Shown here piece after piece: positions 1-15,000 of a stretch of 64,000 nucleotides of DNA. The DNA is taken from the NCBI GenBank assembly GCA_964019055.1, contig OZ025206.1, positions 24,082,578-24,146,577 on the forward strand, in the 5' to 3' direction. The notes beneath the pieces were generated by a model. The model ran no database searches and was not told the DNA's origin. It worked only from the letters and a program-made list of their open reading frames with translations. How positions within the stretch are numbered: position 1 is the first letter of the stretch; each line of letters begins with the position of its first letter. The DNA comes from Anthopleura xanthogrammica. Lineage: Eukaryota > Cnidaria > Anthozoa > Actiniaria > Actiniidae. The translations under genes were made by a program, and so were the position numbers.

Positions 1-3000
1 TTTTGAATTCCAGGGCTTTTCAAGGATTTCAAGGAGTAGCACGTCAAACCCTGAATACACTACTTTTAGATGTACCTGGAAAAAGCTTGCCAGCAATGTA
101 CAGAAGATTTGCGTCTGTCAGTTCTCTGCCATTACACAAACTCCAGCGGTTACTCAACGCTTCGGAAAGTTGGGACCAGGTGATTTTCTCTGGAACTTCG
201 AAGGGTTTACGGTCCTTTAGCGTTACGAAGGAAAATAACATCAGTTAAAATTGCACATTCTTTAAAAATTGCAGTTTCTTTAGAGCAGATTTTGTATGAG
301 TGTAAAAAAAAGTCACTGACGTCACTGTCGTAAACCGTACAGCAATGACACGGTCACGGAAAGGCGCGGTCCGAAAAAATAGCCACCAACCAGGCCACTT
401 AGTGTCCAATAAAATAGCCCTTTTTACCTTGGACAGAATGTTTTGATTGCCATTTCAGACGTTTCATTTCCTTGTGTATAATTTCTTTTCTTTTTCATAT
501 TTTTTTTGCATTAGAAGACACATGAATATGGATAACACTGAAACAAAGAATCTTATTCTAAAGAGAATAATAACACTTGGCTTGAAGGGGGACATTACAC
601 CGAAGGTAAGGAGGTCTATTGGACGATTTTTTGGCTCTTTCTTGGTGTTGCAGGACACCTGAGGCATGAACACAATAAAACAATAGCCAAGAACAAAGAA
701 CTTAGAATGAAACAATACTCTGCAATGCAAAGAACTCTAACCTTGAATACAATACTTCCTGCAACACAGGTACCAAGTGGGAAAATACATCATACATGCC
801 CACGTTCTGTGCCTTGCAGCAACTTGCCCTGGCCATACCAGGCCATACCGGGCCATAAACTGCCATACTCAGGATATGTCTAAGCATTTTGTTCCATACC
901 GCGACCATACCGTGTGTGATGAGTTTCACATTCAAGAACAGCTTAGTTAACCTCTGATCTAGATAGCAAAGATGCCAAGAGTAAAGATTTCATTTTCTTA
1001 CCTTTGCTGAAAAGGAATTGTCCCAGATGATGGTCGCTTCTGCGTCTGCAGATTGGTTGCCATGGACAGTAATAACAGTAGGGAAGGAAAGGGTCTGTAA
1101 GAAAACAATGGAATAAAAACAATTGTCATCTTGACCTGCCCCTGAGTGAAAGCACTTTGATCTTATACTTACCATGATTGTAAATCTTTCTCTTCCGATG
1201 TTTATCTCCGAGACGAATTGCAGACAGCGCTTCTCTTCACAAACACTCTGAAGAAAAGGGGAGGTGAGTAAGGATGCTATCTTTTGCTCATCCTTTTCAT
1301 TCGATTTCCTTCCTTCTCATCTCTTCTGTGCTTTTCCCTTTCCTTCTCTTCTCTTTCCTTTCTCCTTTTCCCTGCCCTTCCATTCCCTTTTTCTTTACTC
1401 TCCTTCTCTTCTTTCCTCTTCATCTTTCTCCTTCTCGTTTCCATCCATTTCTTTCCCTTTCTTTATTTGCACTCTTTTCTTTTCCTTTCTTTCATAAAAA
1501 AGCCCCATAACACCTCCAAAGAGAATAAAGACAAAATCGAACTTAGTACCTCTTCCTTCTTGCCTCCTTGTCGGTTGGCTCTTGTCACAGACTAAAAACA
1601 AAGAGATAGTTAAAAACAGCATTACTCTAATTTATGCTCATTGCATACTCTGACACTTACTTTAATTTCTATGTGCAGGAGTACCTTTTAAAGTATACAT
1701 TAACTACAAACTCATAGTTGCCCTTGCATTGGTTCAACTGTTGTTTTAGAGATGAGTTGTACCAAACAGAGGATGACAACGAGTTTGTAGTGGAAGATTT
1801 TTAGCCATGAAAACTTGTAGTCATACTCAAACTCGTAGTCAAATCAGTCAAGTTCCCTTTGGGAAAGGCCTACTGTACATCATATAAAGCGTAATTTTCC
1901 CATTGCACCTTCTCATGATCTCCTTGTACCTTCATGTATTCTAATGATTTATTCGATTGATGGTAGTCTATTGCCCAATTACCCTGTTGTGACCATTTCA
2001 ATCAAATTTATAAAGTTCTGAGTCAGTATTTGTTTATTGACAGAAGCCAAACTCCAAGCTGTCTTGGGCTGTGTTGGTTTCATATTTATGGAATGGATGT
2101 AAGCATTACAGAATGGTAATCGTAGCTTACCAAATTCTTGAATTCCACAGTAAAGGTGTTGCTCTTCTGGTTATATTCCATTGCCTGAGGAGATAAGTAA
2201 AGGCGTTCCAGAATATCCCAAAATGAATTGATGAATTCAAAGAAAAAGTGGAAATTAAGATGGGGAAGATTAAAGGGATGGGAAGAAGAAAGAGGAAGAT
2301 GGAGAGGAGGGGGAGGAAAAGAAGAACAGGAGCAAAAGGAAGAGAGAGTGGCATTAAGCAGGAGCCACGCCCCTGCCTCCCCCTCCCCTTTGGTAGATCT
2401 CATAACCAAAGTTTCATTCATTCATGTGGGATTCCTGTGAATATGGCAGGAAAATGGTACATTGCCCCCCCCCCCTCCATAATCAAGAGCTCGATACTGT
2501 GACCCCTGGAGAATTATAGTGCCCAAGATATTGTGAAAAGGAGTAATCATAAAGCCATACCTTTTTGTTATTAAGGATGTTTTTGTCATTTGGTGGTGGG
2601 TTTCTAATGAACAACGAAGAAATTATAAGTTAAAGACTGTATCAAAAGGCATAAGTTATAGATTATAAATTAACAGCACAATAAGTGTTGCCTGAACATA
2701 ACAAATTTGTATATATATTTAGCTCGTTATATTTCCATTCAAGCATATTTGCTTTGTTTAGCCCAGGTCTGTAAGTTAGCCATGCCCTGACTTAGATCAG
2801 CCCAGAGTTTTTTTCAGGGTTCAATCACAGTGACACGAACAATGTTTTCAAGCCTTTTATTTCATAGGCTGAGCAGGGCCTTAACATGATCATACCGTCT
2901 CAGTCACACAAAACATACTCTTTATTTTGTCAAGCTTATCTTAATTTTTCTTAATGAGGGAAAAAACATACATTTTTCCTTTTGAATCATACAATGAACG

Positions 3001-6000
3001 CACATATTTTTCTCTGGAAGAGAAAACAGAAAAGCAGTTGTCAGCAACATAGCACAGCATAGTATTGTATAGTATGGCATGGCATATCAAAAAGGGGGGG
3101 AATGCCTATGCATGACATAACAAATTATTTAAAGGCTGCATAGCATAGCAATCTAGCACAGCACAGCACAGCACAGCACAGCACAGCACAGCACAGCACA
3201 GCACAGCACAGCACAGCACAGCACAGCACAGCACAGCACAGCACAGCACAGCACAGCACAGCACAGCACAGCACAGCACAGCACAGCACAGCACAGCACA
3301 GCACAGCACAGCACAGCACAGCACAGCACTACACAGCACAGCACTACACAGCACAGCACAGCACAGCACAGCACTACACAGCACAGCACAGCACAGCACT
3401 GCACAGCACAGCATTGCATAGCATTGCACAGCCTTGGAAGACACAAACAATGAATTGTTTTGCATGAAAGAGGAGAAAAAGGATACTATTTTGTCCTACA
3501 ACATGGCTCCATGTTGTGCAAATATAAACCCTCTATTTTACATGTTTGTCATCCACAGTATAATTATCATACCATGAATGGAAAGATCCAGGAAAAAACC
3601 AATGGTTGATGCTTAACCAGAAGAAAAAGGTACAGATTTACTTACGACACAAGGGTGCAAATTACTTCTGGTGGGTGAATATGGGCATTCAGCCTTCCAC
3701 CAATCAAATGCCTGATAATTAAAGCAAAAAAATACAGCTATAAAACCCAAAAATGCCAATCAAGAAGTCACGATCAATTATTACTATTCCTTTGGTTCCT
3801 TCTTGCCTGTTTCCAGCTGAGTTGATCTTCAGAACAAACTCAAGGTCAACCAATCAGAAATGAGGATTCGATTTAAATATTTTGATTAGCATTTCCTATG
3901 TTCTTGCTCCAAAAATGTTGACCAAAAATATTTGACCCATAATTCCTTTTGGGGAATGTGATCAACTCAGCTGGTTGATTTTGTCCTCACCTCAGAGTGG
4001 TGCCAAATTTCGTATTGGTTTTCAATACTTGAGGGGGATGTTTCTCAATAACAAAACATCTATAAAAACAAAATAGAATTAGAAAAATAGTCCCCTTAAT
4101 ATACAGTTTCCTGTGCCATCTTGAAAGGTCGCAGTGCCTTTGCATTGAAGTGAGACCCACAACTGAAATGAGATATTTGACTTACTTGCTCTCACCTCTG
4201 GAGTCTCAGGTTTGATTCCTGGATTCAGCATTATTGTGTTACTCAGTTAAGTTTATCGGGTCTCTCCCTTGATTTTAGGGTTTTTCTCCTACCAGTTTTT
4301 CTCCCTCTGAAAAACGTGACGATCTGAATTCCATTCTAAACTGTGCCCTCACTGACATAGCCCAGACGTAATGTGGAATTGATGACATAAAAGGTTTGCA
4401 TTGAGATTCATGAAATGTGATTGGAAGGTGCCGCACACGTTCTTGCTCTTTGGTTGGTGGTGAATTAGTCACTCTTACAGCAGAAGATAATAAACATTTT
4501 AAAAATTACTTGTTCAGGAAGTGTGACAGCAACGTTTTTGAAGTTGCTTTCAAGTTGTCTATTCTTTTGATCTCTCCTTCATCTTGAGTTAAAGCTGGGC
4601 GAAACATGCTGTCCAACTAAAAAAGGTACAAAGACCAGCATTAAAACTGTATTGATATAGTAACCAATGAAAGTGGAATAGATAACAAATTACTATTTGC
4701 GAAGGCATGGGTGGATTGTTCAGTAAGCAAATAGTAACCATTAGCACCTGTCAACCAAGTGTTGACCCACTATCCACCATTTAACGACCGACTTTGTCCA
4801 CCGACTGTCAAGTGTTATCTACTGTGGTATGTCGAGTCCCTTTTGACCAATTATCGACTGACAATTGGTTGACAGTTGGTCGACAGGTCTTCTGAGGCAC
4901 TTATGTTTACTATTTCCTGTTAGTAATTAAAGAAACTGATTTAAACACTGTGTAAAAATGTTATAACTGTATGACATTTCAGACATTAGTCAGGAGTAAA
5001 AACAATATCTAATAAATGGTGTTTCAGTTATGAATACCCAGGGTACTGTACCCACTCCCTCGGGTACCTAATCAAACAAAATTGCACAAAAATCCAATCA
5101 AACTCAATCATTTTAATTTTGATTGTTTTATGATTGGTTTGGCAATTGAACATAATCAAACCAAGGGACGTTTTGAAGAGTTTGATATGCTCAATTTATT
5201 GAAGAATTGTTTGATTATAGAATGTTCAACTGTGTTCGATTTAACCACCATGTTTTGGTGGTTAAATTTTGGTCAGATTTTTTTTTAAATTACCAGTATG
5301 TTTGTTAATGTCAACCACGATCCAAATTAATCAAAATGATATCCAATAAATTAAACACATGTACAGATCAATCCAGGGTGGTTGGTATGTGGGGATCAGC
5401 ACACCCAAATACTACAATGAAGATCATTCTACCTTATATAACACAGCTAGTATATATATATACCTTTATTATATGTTGATAGAGTCGACAGAGTAGGTCA
5501 GCATGCAGTTCACACCTGAAAATAATTGGTCAAATTGCTCAAGTAATAATTTGTGTCTAGCACTTGAAATCTTCTGATTTTTTTCTCTTTCCCCTTACAC
5601 TAATCCTCACTAACATTTCTTTTCCCCCCATTGTTTGGTGTCCGGTACTTTCGCTACCATGTACTTTCGCTACCAGTACCTTCGCTACCAATGACTATGC
5701 TTTCGCTACCATGTTGAAGTACTTTCGCTACCATGTCGAAGTATTTTAGCGAAAGTACCGTAATTCCATTGTTTTAATCCCATTACAATCTTGTATGCTG
5801 AGGAATTGTAATTGTGTACTTTAAGACCAGCCAAAATGCATCAATTATCACTCAGCTGACTGTTGGCTGATCATCAGCATCATCATTCGTTCGGTCAACC
5901 TTCTGTTATATTAGCCAGCAACTGGCAAAGTAAGTACAAGCCTGTGTAGCTGGGCCTGGTAGGGTATAGCCTTACTACTTTTCCCTTTTCCCCATACTAG

Positions 6001-9000
6001 TCTCTTAATATATTTTCCAATCTGATCCCCACCACGTTTTCCCATACTAATCTCTTATATTTTCCAATCTGATCCCCACCACGTTTTCCCATACTAGTCT
6101 CTTATATATAGCCCCACCACTTTTTAGGAAGCTCTGCAGTCCATGCAAGGTGAGTGTTACAGTGAACAATACTTACAAGGGTTGTAGGTTATCAAGGGGT
6201 TGTGGATTAGGCCAACCTGACAGTGATCTCTGCTGCTGACTTGTCCACTTGCTTATTTCTGCAATGATGACATTTTGAATCTGCTGCAGCTGCCTCAAAT
6301 GACCTGATAATTTGTTGTACAGAGCCTTAACAACAACAACAACATTAATATATGATTAAGCAGAATAATTTATCTTAAAGATCAGTAACAGCCTTTGATA
6401 TTTATAATTGTTTGAAAACAGGCTGCATAGAATAGGCCATTTCTGAGTTGGATAAACAGGATGCATTGTGGTCTAGCATGGGTACAAATATCACCATATA
6501 CAGTAAGGCATAATGAACAAATTAATAAAGATGTTTGTACTGAAATTAAGCTAGATTACAATGCTCCGAGTTCGCTATCTCAGAAAAGGTCTATGGCACA
6601 GTCATAATTTATTGTTGTAAGCTTGATGACCAGTGCCGAATTCTGCTTTAAATATACTCAGGAGGCAACATAGAGTATCTTTTTTTTATCTGTGCTTTGC
6701 CCCTGCCGGCCCCACCCCCAACATCTGCTGAGGAATCCACCAACTGTTTGTAGTACACTGCTTCTAGGTCTTTCTATGAACATTATCAAACAACCATCAC
6801 AGGAATGATTGTCAATTATTTTCAATGCTGGTCAGTAGTGGCACAGCGAGGGGACTGACTGACTCCCCCCCCCCCCCCTAAAGTTCAATCTCAGCACCGA
6901 AATTTCATTAACTCATGCAGGGTTCCTGTGGATATGGTGAGAACATGGTATATCACCCTATGATGGAGACCTCGTTACACCCCCAATATATTGTGTGATA
7001 TTACTTTCAATTGTATTTTTCCATCAACTTTGTGAATAGATAAAAGTGTAAACACCAAAAAAGTCGAACTTCAACTTTTTTGTCCACCACACGCATACAC
7101 CTTGAAGACTTAGAATTAAGGCATACCAGTCTTTTGGTCACTGTAAGCTCATTTCCTTTTGATGTTAATTCTGTCTTATTAGCATTTATTTGTTGTTCAA
7201 TCTGTTTTATCTGTGCATCAAGAGGAGTACATAGATTAGTCAAACAGCTAGTTTTACACTTACTAGTAGAAAACTGAAAATCTAATGGTTATGACAACTA
7301 GCAGTGTACAAGTATCATGAATACTTAACAATTAGTCCTCGAGTCCGAATGGTCTACGAGTCAATAGCCCATGAGGCCGAAGGCCGAATGGGCTATTGAC
7401 TTGTAGGCCATGAGGGCGAAAAACCTACTAATCGGTCCAATAAAAGGATGCAAAAAGTTTTGGATTTTGCTTTAAATATATTTTTTTTGGTTTTCAAAAC
7501 CGGCGCTTTTCGCTACTAGAGGTCTATCACTAATAGACCCCTAGTAGCTCAGCCAATCACAGGGCTCGATTGGTGATAGACCATTAGTAGGTTTTTTCTA
7601 ATAAAAAGTATGCCTATTACTACTGGCCATGGTCTACTGCTTTATAGAATGTCAGCCGAGGGCTTTTTAGCTTGCTTTAAGGTTACTGGAGACCTTCGCG
7701 GGTAAAATGTTTCTAAAAAAAATTTATTTCACTAATTAAAAGTTTCTACATTAATCTTTCTTTTTGAACAATTTTTTTCTAGAAATGTTTAAAAGTTTGC
7801 TAGTTATTTTAAAAAACATGATTTGAAGGGAAAATAAATCTAAACCGAAGGCGTCGTGACCCTCGTTAATCCTATTATACTTGAGTCGGTTACTCTTTGG
7901 ATTTTCCCGCGAGATGAAATTCGTGTCCTACCACGCTTCGAAACTCTGGCGCTTTCTGATTTCTTTTTCGTCTTGAATACACTATACTTTTGATACCTTT
8001 GGGGATTCTACATTCTTTTTCTGTCTTTATTAAAAGTTTACCGGAGAAACGAAGTGTTCGATTTTTAGATGATTTCCCGCGTAGTTCGAAGTATTTGTCA
8101 ACACTCCGTTGGTCCCCTTGTTCCTTGTTTTTGGTTGGCTGGCGGTATCACTATGTTGACAGACGTCTTAACGAGGTGTGAAACTCTCCCAAATCTTTAA
8201 AGCTTAAAATCTCTAGGATCGTTTTTACTACAATTCTCTCTCTTTAAATGAATTAATAGGGTATGTGGTTTTGTTCAATTTCAATGAAATTTGGCAAGAA
8301 GCATGGGGAAGTATTGATAAAAAAAAGGGTGTGAGTGATTTTTGATATTTTGATTATTTCTACTTTTATGTGGTAAAACGTCAACCGACACGGACATTTT
8401 TGGAAACTCCAACTTTGAGATTCAATAACTTTTTAAATAAGCAAAAAATCAAAAAACACTCACACCCTTTTGTAGTTTATATTTCACTAATTCACACAGT
8501 GATTTTTTTTAATCAATTCGCGCTAACGCCATGTCCATTAATTCACATCAATGGAACCAACCCGATTTGCGTTTAAGGCTCCGGCATCGTTTTAGATTGA
8601 AAAATTGCGTTCAAAAACTATATTTTTTGTAATCTGTATCATATGACCTTTCAAACGATATATAGTTTTGTAGGGTTTTGTTCAAAGTGTTGCGTTGAGA
8701 GAGTTTTAGATTGAAAAATTGCGTTCAAAAACTATATTTTTTGTAATCTGTATCATATGACCTTTCAAACGATATATAGTTTTGTAGGGTTTTGTTCAAA
8801 GTGTTGCGTTGAGAGAGTTTTAAACGAAGCATACCCCTGAAGGTCTCCAGTAACCTTAATAATGCAGAAAAAAGTAGCTTAGAGCAGAACAGTTGTTGCT
8901 AGAATGTTTGTATTCGGCCCATGAGCCATTGTGCATGACAACCTGATCTAGGTAGGTCCAAGTTCTTAGATTATAATCAGTTGAGTCTTCGAGGCAGGAC

Positions 9001-12000
9001 ATAATTTGAACTACAGAGAACTACAGTGTACATGTGCATTCGAAAGCAGAATAAAGGCTAATAGTATATTGAGTTATGAAGAAATTGTCAATTGGATCAT
9101 TCAGTTGAATTCTAAACAGAATATTAACTGTTACAGCTAATACAATATTCAATATCTAAAAGTCTATATACCTGTTCAGCTTCTTTGTTACCAGGGCAAT
9201 TAGTAATATGCCTTCTCTTATGAACTTCAAGTTGAGCTTAAAGGGATATAAATTAATTATAAACAAATGAAAACAAAGAATAGCTAAAGAATTCCTGTCC
9301 AATAGCTATCACAAATTGTGATATTTCCACTACATAATGTGCGTGGGATTGTACAATTTAGGTCCTCGACAATCTGTTCCATAGGCATGAGTGTTTGAAA
9401 ACACATGGCCATGACCACAACAGCAATAGCGATTGCAGTGACAGAGCACACGCTGCCAACATGTGCCGTGTGCTTGTGATAATTGTAATTCAACATTTTT
9501 TAAAGGTTAAATTTTAGCAACTTACCTATTTCTGCACTTTTTTCTGTAAATAGGATAATGTACTGCTCCTTCAACTGTTCTACTGTCTTTGAAAGCTCTT
9601 CATTGTCCTACAACAATAGTGAGTCTTCAGCATGTCACAATCATTAAAAATAGTAGTATTCACTGATAAGTAAAAGCATAATCATTATGAATGAGAAATG
9701 AGCCTTATAATCTTAGAAGCAGGCATAAAAATTTTCCATTTCAGACCATTCCTCATTTCTGTGAGAATTATTGTGGTATGGCATGGTATAGCATGGTGTG
9801 GTGGTGTGTTATGGCATGGTGTAGTGTGGTGTGGTATGGCATTAGCATGATGTGGTAAAGTGTTATATAGCATGGCATAGTGTGGTATGGTAAGGTATGG
9901 TATGATGGCATGGTATGGTATATAGTATGGATGGTATATGGTATGGTGTGGTATGGTATGGTGTGGTGTGGTGTGGTGTGGTGTGGTGTGGTGTGGTGTG
10001 GTGTGGTGTGGTGTAGTATGGTATGGTTGTGGTATGGTGGGGTATGGTATGGTCTGGTAAGGCATGGAATGACATGGCAGGGCATGGCATGGCATGATAT
10101 GGTATGGTGAGGCGTGGTATTGGGTGGCGTGGTATGGTGTGGTATGGCATGGTATGATACGGCATGGCATGGTATGATACGGCATGGCATGGCATGGCAT
10201 TGTTTGGTATGGTCTGGTAAGGCATGGCATGGTACGTGGTACGTGGTACGTGGTACGTGGTACGTGGTACGTGGTACGTGGTACGTGGTACGTGGTACGT
10301 GGTACGTGGTACGTGGTACGTGGTACGTGGTACGTGGTACGTGGTACGTGGTACGTGGTACGTGGTACGTGGTACGTGGTACATGGTAGGGTAGGGTAGG
10401 GTAGGGTAGGGTAGGGTAGGGTAGGGTAGGGTAGGGTAGGGTAGGGTAGGGTAGGGTAGGGTATGGCATGGTATGGAATGGCATGGAATGGCATGGCGTG
10501 GTGTACATGGTAGGGCAGGGCAGGGCAGGGCAGGGCAGGGCAGGGCAGGGCAGGGCAGGGCAGGGCAGGGCAGGGCAGGGCAGGGCAGGGCAGGGCAGGG
10601 CAGGGCAGGGCAGGGCAGGGCAGGGCAGGGCAGGGCAGGGCAGGGCAGGGCAGGGCAGGGCAGGGCAGGGCAGGGCAGGGCAGGGCAGGGCAGGGCAGGG
10701 CAGGGCAGGGTAGGGTAAGGTAGGGTAGGGAAGGGTAGGGTAGGGTAAGGTAGGGAAGGGTAGGGTAGGGTATGGTATGGTATGGCATGATATGGTATGG
10801 AATGGCATGGTATAGCATGGTATGGCATGGCGTGGTGTGGAATGGCTCAGCACGGTATGGTATAGTATGAGATTTCATGGTTTAATGCTATGAAATCAAT
10901 CATAATGATCATATTGATCTCTTCAAAGCATCTAAATTTATTTAATAGATTCACAAATATCAGCATTCAGGTGATGACTCAGAAAATACCTGGCTTTCTT
11001 TATTGGCAGCTTCAAGATCTTTTGTGATATCTTCTATTGGATCACTTACTACCCCCTGGTCCATGGCATCATCATCATCTACTGATACTGCTGGGATACC
11101 CTTCACTGCTGCTTCCTAAGAAAGTTTCAATAAGAATATTGTATCAGTAACTTTAATAATGATGATAGAATTCTGTAACTCAATTGAATTTAAGGGTAAC
11201 AGGGTGCGCGTGGCACTAACACATCAGCTGTTTCTTACTGCTTAATTTAAAACTGCTTTTTCCATGCTTCATTCAGAAATAAGGCAGGTATACTTTCTAA
11301 AAGCCCTGACTGCCCCTTTTTTACTGGCTGGACAGAGAGAGGACTTTTCATCTCTGCTTTGTCCGAAATTTACCAACTGGTTTTTCAGTCAGTGAATAAA
11401 TTATACCAAACAGAAAATGCCAACATTTTTGGAACAAAACGGAAATTGAATTCCTGCAAGGGAAACAAGTTGTTCACTCACCACTCCATTACTCATAATA
11501 TGCTCGCAATTCGTTCTCGCCCAGTTCTCTTTCTATGGGCAGGGAGAGGAACAGACAACTTGTAGCAAGTCTATAAAGCAGGCAGGAAGCAATGTAAGCA
11601 TGAAAGAAATATGAAGAGAAGCACGGGCCATACATGACATTGTGCTTCTCATACTTCTTGAGTGCTTTTGCTACTTCCCAGCTAAGTGCTTTATTACTGA
11701 ATGGAGCATGAAAAATAGCATTTGGCATGCAGAAACATATGATTGTACAACAAATGTACTGTACTGGGGTTTCACTAATAGGTGAAATTGTTGATAGTTT
11801 TTTTACTTACTTGACTGGTAAATTTCTCAACCTGACTGATCATGAATTTGTTGAGTTCTTGCAAAGCCCTAACAAAATTCATTGGATGTTCTTGGTATTT
11901 GCTACCCTGATATAAAAAAAATGTGCAATGTTTATGTTGCCATCTAATATTATATTAGTATTTTTTTTCGAAAAATTGCTCAACGTCAATTCAATATAAC

Positions 12001-15000
12001 AATCATTTTGCATCAGTTCATTCATATGGCATATGCAAGAAATTTGCATATTAATTTTCTTATGAGGCAAGATTATACTATTACTGTTAGTAGCTAATGG
12101 ATGTGTAAAACTAAAAACACCCAAAAAATTCTGAAAACTTAGAAGGTAGGTGGGTAAATAGGTAGGTACTGTAGGTGAATGGATTGATAGCTATATACTA
12201 GGTAGGTTGGTGTCGGCTAGGGTAAGAATCTATATGTAAATAGATAGGTAGCTAGGTATAATAATAATAACAATAATGGGAAATTCTTATATGCGGCATG
12301 TCACAATGTCTCAATGCGCTTTACAATAATGTGACCAGTGGAGGACTTTACAGACTGCATATTAAGGCGCTATTAGCAGCCATGCAGCTTACAAGATTTC
12401 ATGAGTGAATTGTTAGTAATTAGTGTTATGCCTCCAAATTAAACCAGGAGACAATCCCCTACTCTTACATGAATAATTCAAATGTAAATGTCCCCCATTT
12501 ACAGGTATATTGAAAGATAGGTAGCCAACTAGCTAGATATAGTTGGGTGGGACAGTAGAAGGGTGACTAGCTAGGTAGATAATGGTAGAGAGATAGATAC
12601 AAGCTAACATAAAGGTAGATACAGTGTAGGTGGGTGCTTGGGTGGGTAGGTTAAGTATATCTAGGTGAGTGGAGAGGTAGGTTAAGTTAGGTTGAGCTAG
12701 GCAGTTACATAGGTAGGTTGGTGAATAGCAATTACTTACTAATTAGAATTTATATTACTAATTCGTTCAAGCTTACCATCAGCGCTCGGGCCATCATAAT
12801 TCCTTGGAAATTTCCCTGAGACTGCAACTATATATACAGTAAACAACCATACATTAGTATAAGAATTGGCATATTAAAATTTAATTACCATATTAAATGT
12901 CTCACAACTTTTAAATGCTAACTTCTTATATTGGATGGCACTGAAGTGGTTTTTCACACCAGAAAAACATGTCACAGTGACACGCCCTAAAATGTCTACG
13001 GCCCTGCTTACGAACATCAATACTTTAGTCTGCATTCATTTCTCCACGGGTTGGCATCCTTTTAATTTGTTATAGTGAAGAAACCAGTCAAAAGGATGCT
13101 AATCAGAATGGAATGCAGACTAAAACATTGATGTTTGTCAGCAGAGTTGTAGCCATTTTAGGGCGTGACCATGACATGTTTTTCTGCTGTGAAAAACAAC
13201 TTTGGTGACATCTGTAGCATTACCTGTTCATTTGCTTTATCCATCAAAGCTTTTGCTTTTAGGCAATGATCAGGATTATTTGGGTCACTGGCCTCTTCCC
13301 TAAATAAAAAATGTGTTACCACATGTCAAGTTACAATACTCCCCTTAGTTACTGTTGCTATGTCCCATGAGCTCAACATATTAACTAGAATATCTCTGAA
13401 TTTAAAACTCTGATCGCAGAAAATTGATTACAATTTTTTTAAATTAATTGTTTGCCGTCCTGTGAAAATATATCAAAATTTCCTTAATTAGTTGTTTGTG
13501 GGACAAGATTTTAATTCTATGTAATTGTTTTTGATTGGCTCGACTAGCCCAAGTTAGAATGAATTATTTTCATTCACAATTTCAATTGGTTCTTGTTGTC
13601 TAAGTGGCCCCAGTTTTAGTATAGTTGCACTGTAAATAAAGCTATATATATATATGTGTGTTTGCGCATGGTTCACCTAAAACCTGGAAAATGAAATCCA
13701 GAAAAAAGTATGTGGAATACTAAAACCTGGAAGGACCAAAAACAAAAAATTTACATGCATTTTTTTTTTATCCGTTCAAAAATCTTCTCTTCTATGTGAT
13801 ATGAGGTCTGTATTTTTTTCCCCATTCCAGATTCCGTTCTGGATTCCGGATTCTGTTTTCTAGGTTTTAGGTGAACCCGTCAGCACATGCTCAGTACAAT
13901 GTGCTAGATATCATCCCACATCAAACAGCAAAATGCAAATTCCTAGTATAAATTTAACAAATTTCGGCTACGCCTTGTGAGTACATAACATTTTGACCAA
14001 TTTTTGACACCATATCGTGGTAAATAAGAGGACATACCATGCAAAACTATCGGAAATTTGTTTTTTACTAGAACAAAGTCAAATAAAAGATCCAAAACGA
14101 AGAAAAAGGTTGAAAGAAAAAACCGTTTGAAGCTTGCGCTTGCTCCTTGAGTGATTTGTCATTCTATCTTTATGTCCTCTTATTTAACATGGCTCTTGAC
14201 CAATCAGCATGCTAGAAATTTCACAGTTATGGTAAAAATGTTATTGCCTTCAAAGCTTTGAGGTGCTTTCATGTATGAAATCCAAGCAAGTAAACTTTGT
14301 GTACAGTAACTTTCCTAAACAGACAACATAATACGATTGATAATTGTTTACTAGATCTTGAACTGCTTCATGCAGGAGCGTCCATATTATGACTGCGCAA
14401 GTGACACATTTGCAATACATATTCAGACGCCTAGCAATAACATGATTCAATGCTTCATGTATAATATATCCATGTGTCAAAAAGTGTTTCCCACACATAT
14501 GAAAACTGCTCAGTCTATTTTCATTTTATACAAGCTTGAAGTATAATAACTCAAGTGGTTTTCCCCACCGTAGCTTGCGATTGGATTCCAAAGAAACTTC
14601 AGCTACTTTTTTTTTTACTTTTAAGCTTATAAAAGCTTAATTAGCCTAATGGCCCAAAGCCAAAAACCAGATGTCTGGAGCATGTCCACGTGTTTGCTAG
14701 TTGTGTGTCTGATGCAGGTACCCTTCTCAATCATGCAAGATCTATTATCCAACTATTTACTCCCAATTAAAAACTGTGGCTGCAAAAGCTCTAGAGCAGG
14801 GGCTGAAATTTATAAGCTCTTAAGCTATCAATTCAATTAGTGTAAGTTAAATTTTAACTAGTATATTACACTAATTATTTAGCAAAGTTCTTGCAATACC
14901 AACATGTGATTTCTTGCTAGATAATGCATAATCTAGACAGTTCTTTTTATCATCCAAGTGTATCAAGGACATGATGTGCCTTGTACTTTAGGAGTTGTAC

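Noticed and set aside
1264..1622. Four overlapping frames of 75-103 codons in CT-rich DNA
   Set aside because: They come from a polypyrimidine tract in a STAT intron. Only 1550-1591 on the minus strand is coding, as a STAT exon.
3106..3465. 119-codon Leu-Cys-Cys-Ala-Val frame on the minus strand
   Set aside because: It is the translation of the (AGCAC)n array.
9685..10878. Long minus-strand frames of 397, 361 and 321 codons
   Set aside because: All three overlapping frames of the same strand are open because pentamer and heptamer units contain no stop. The product is Pro/Leu/Cys/His repeats, not a protein gene.
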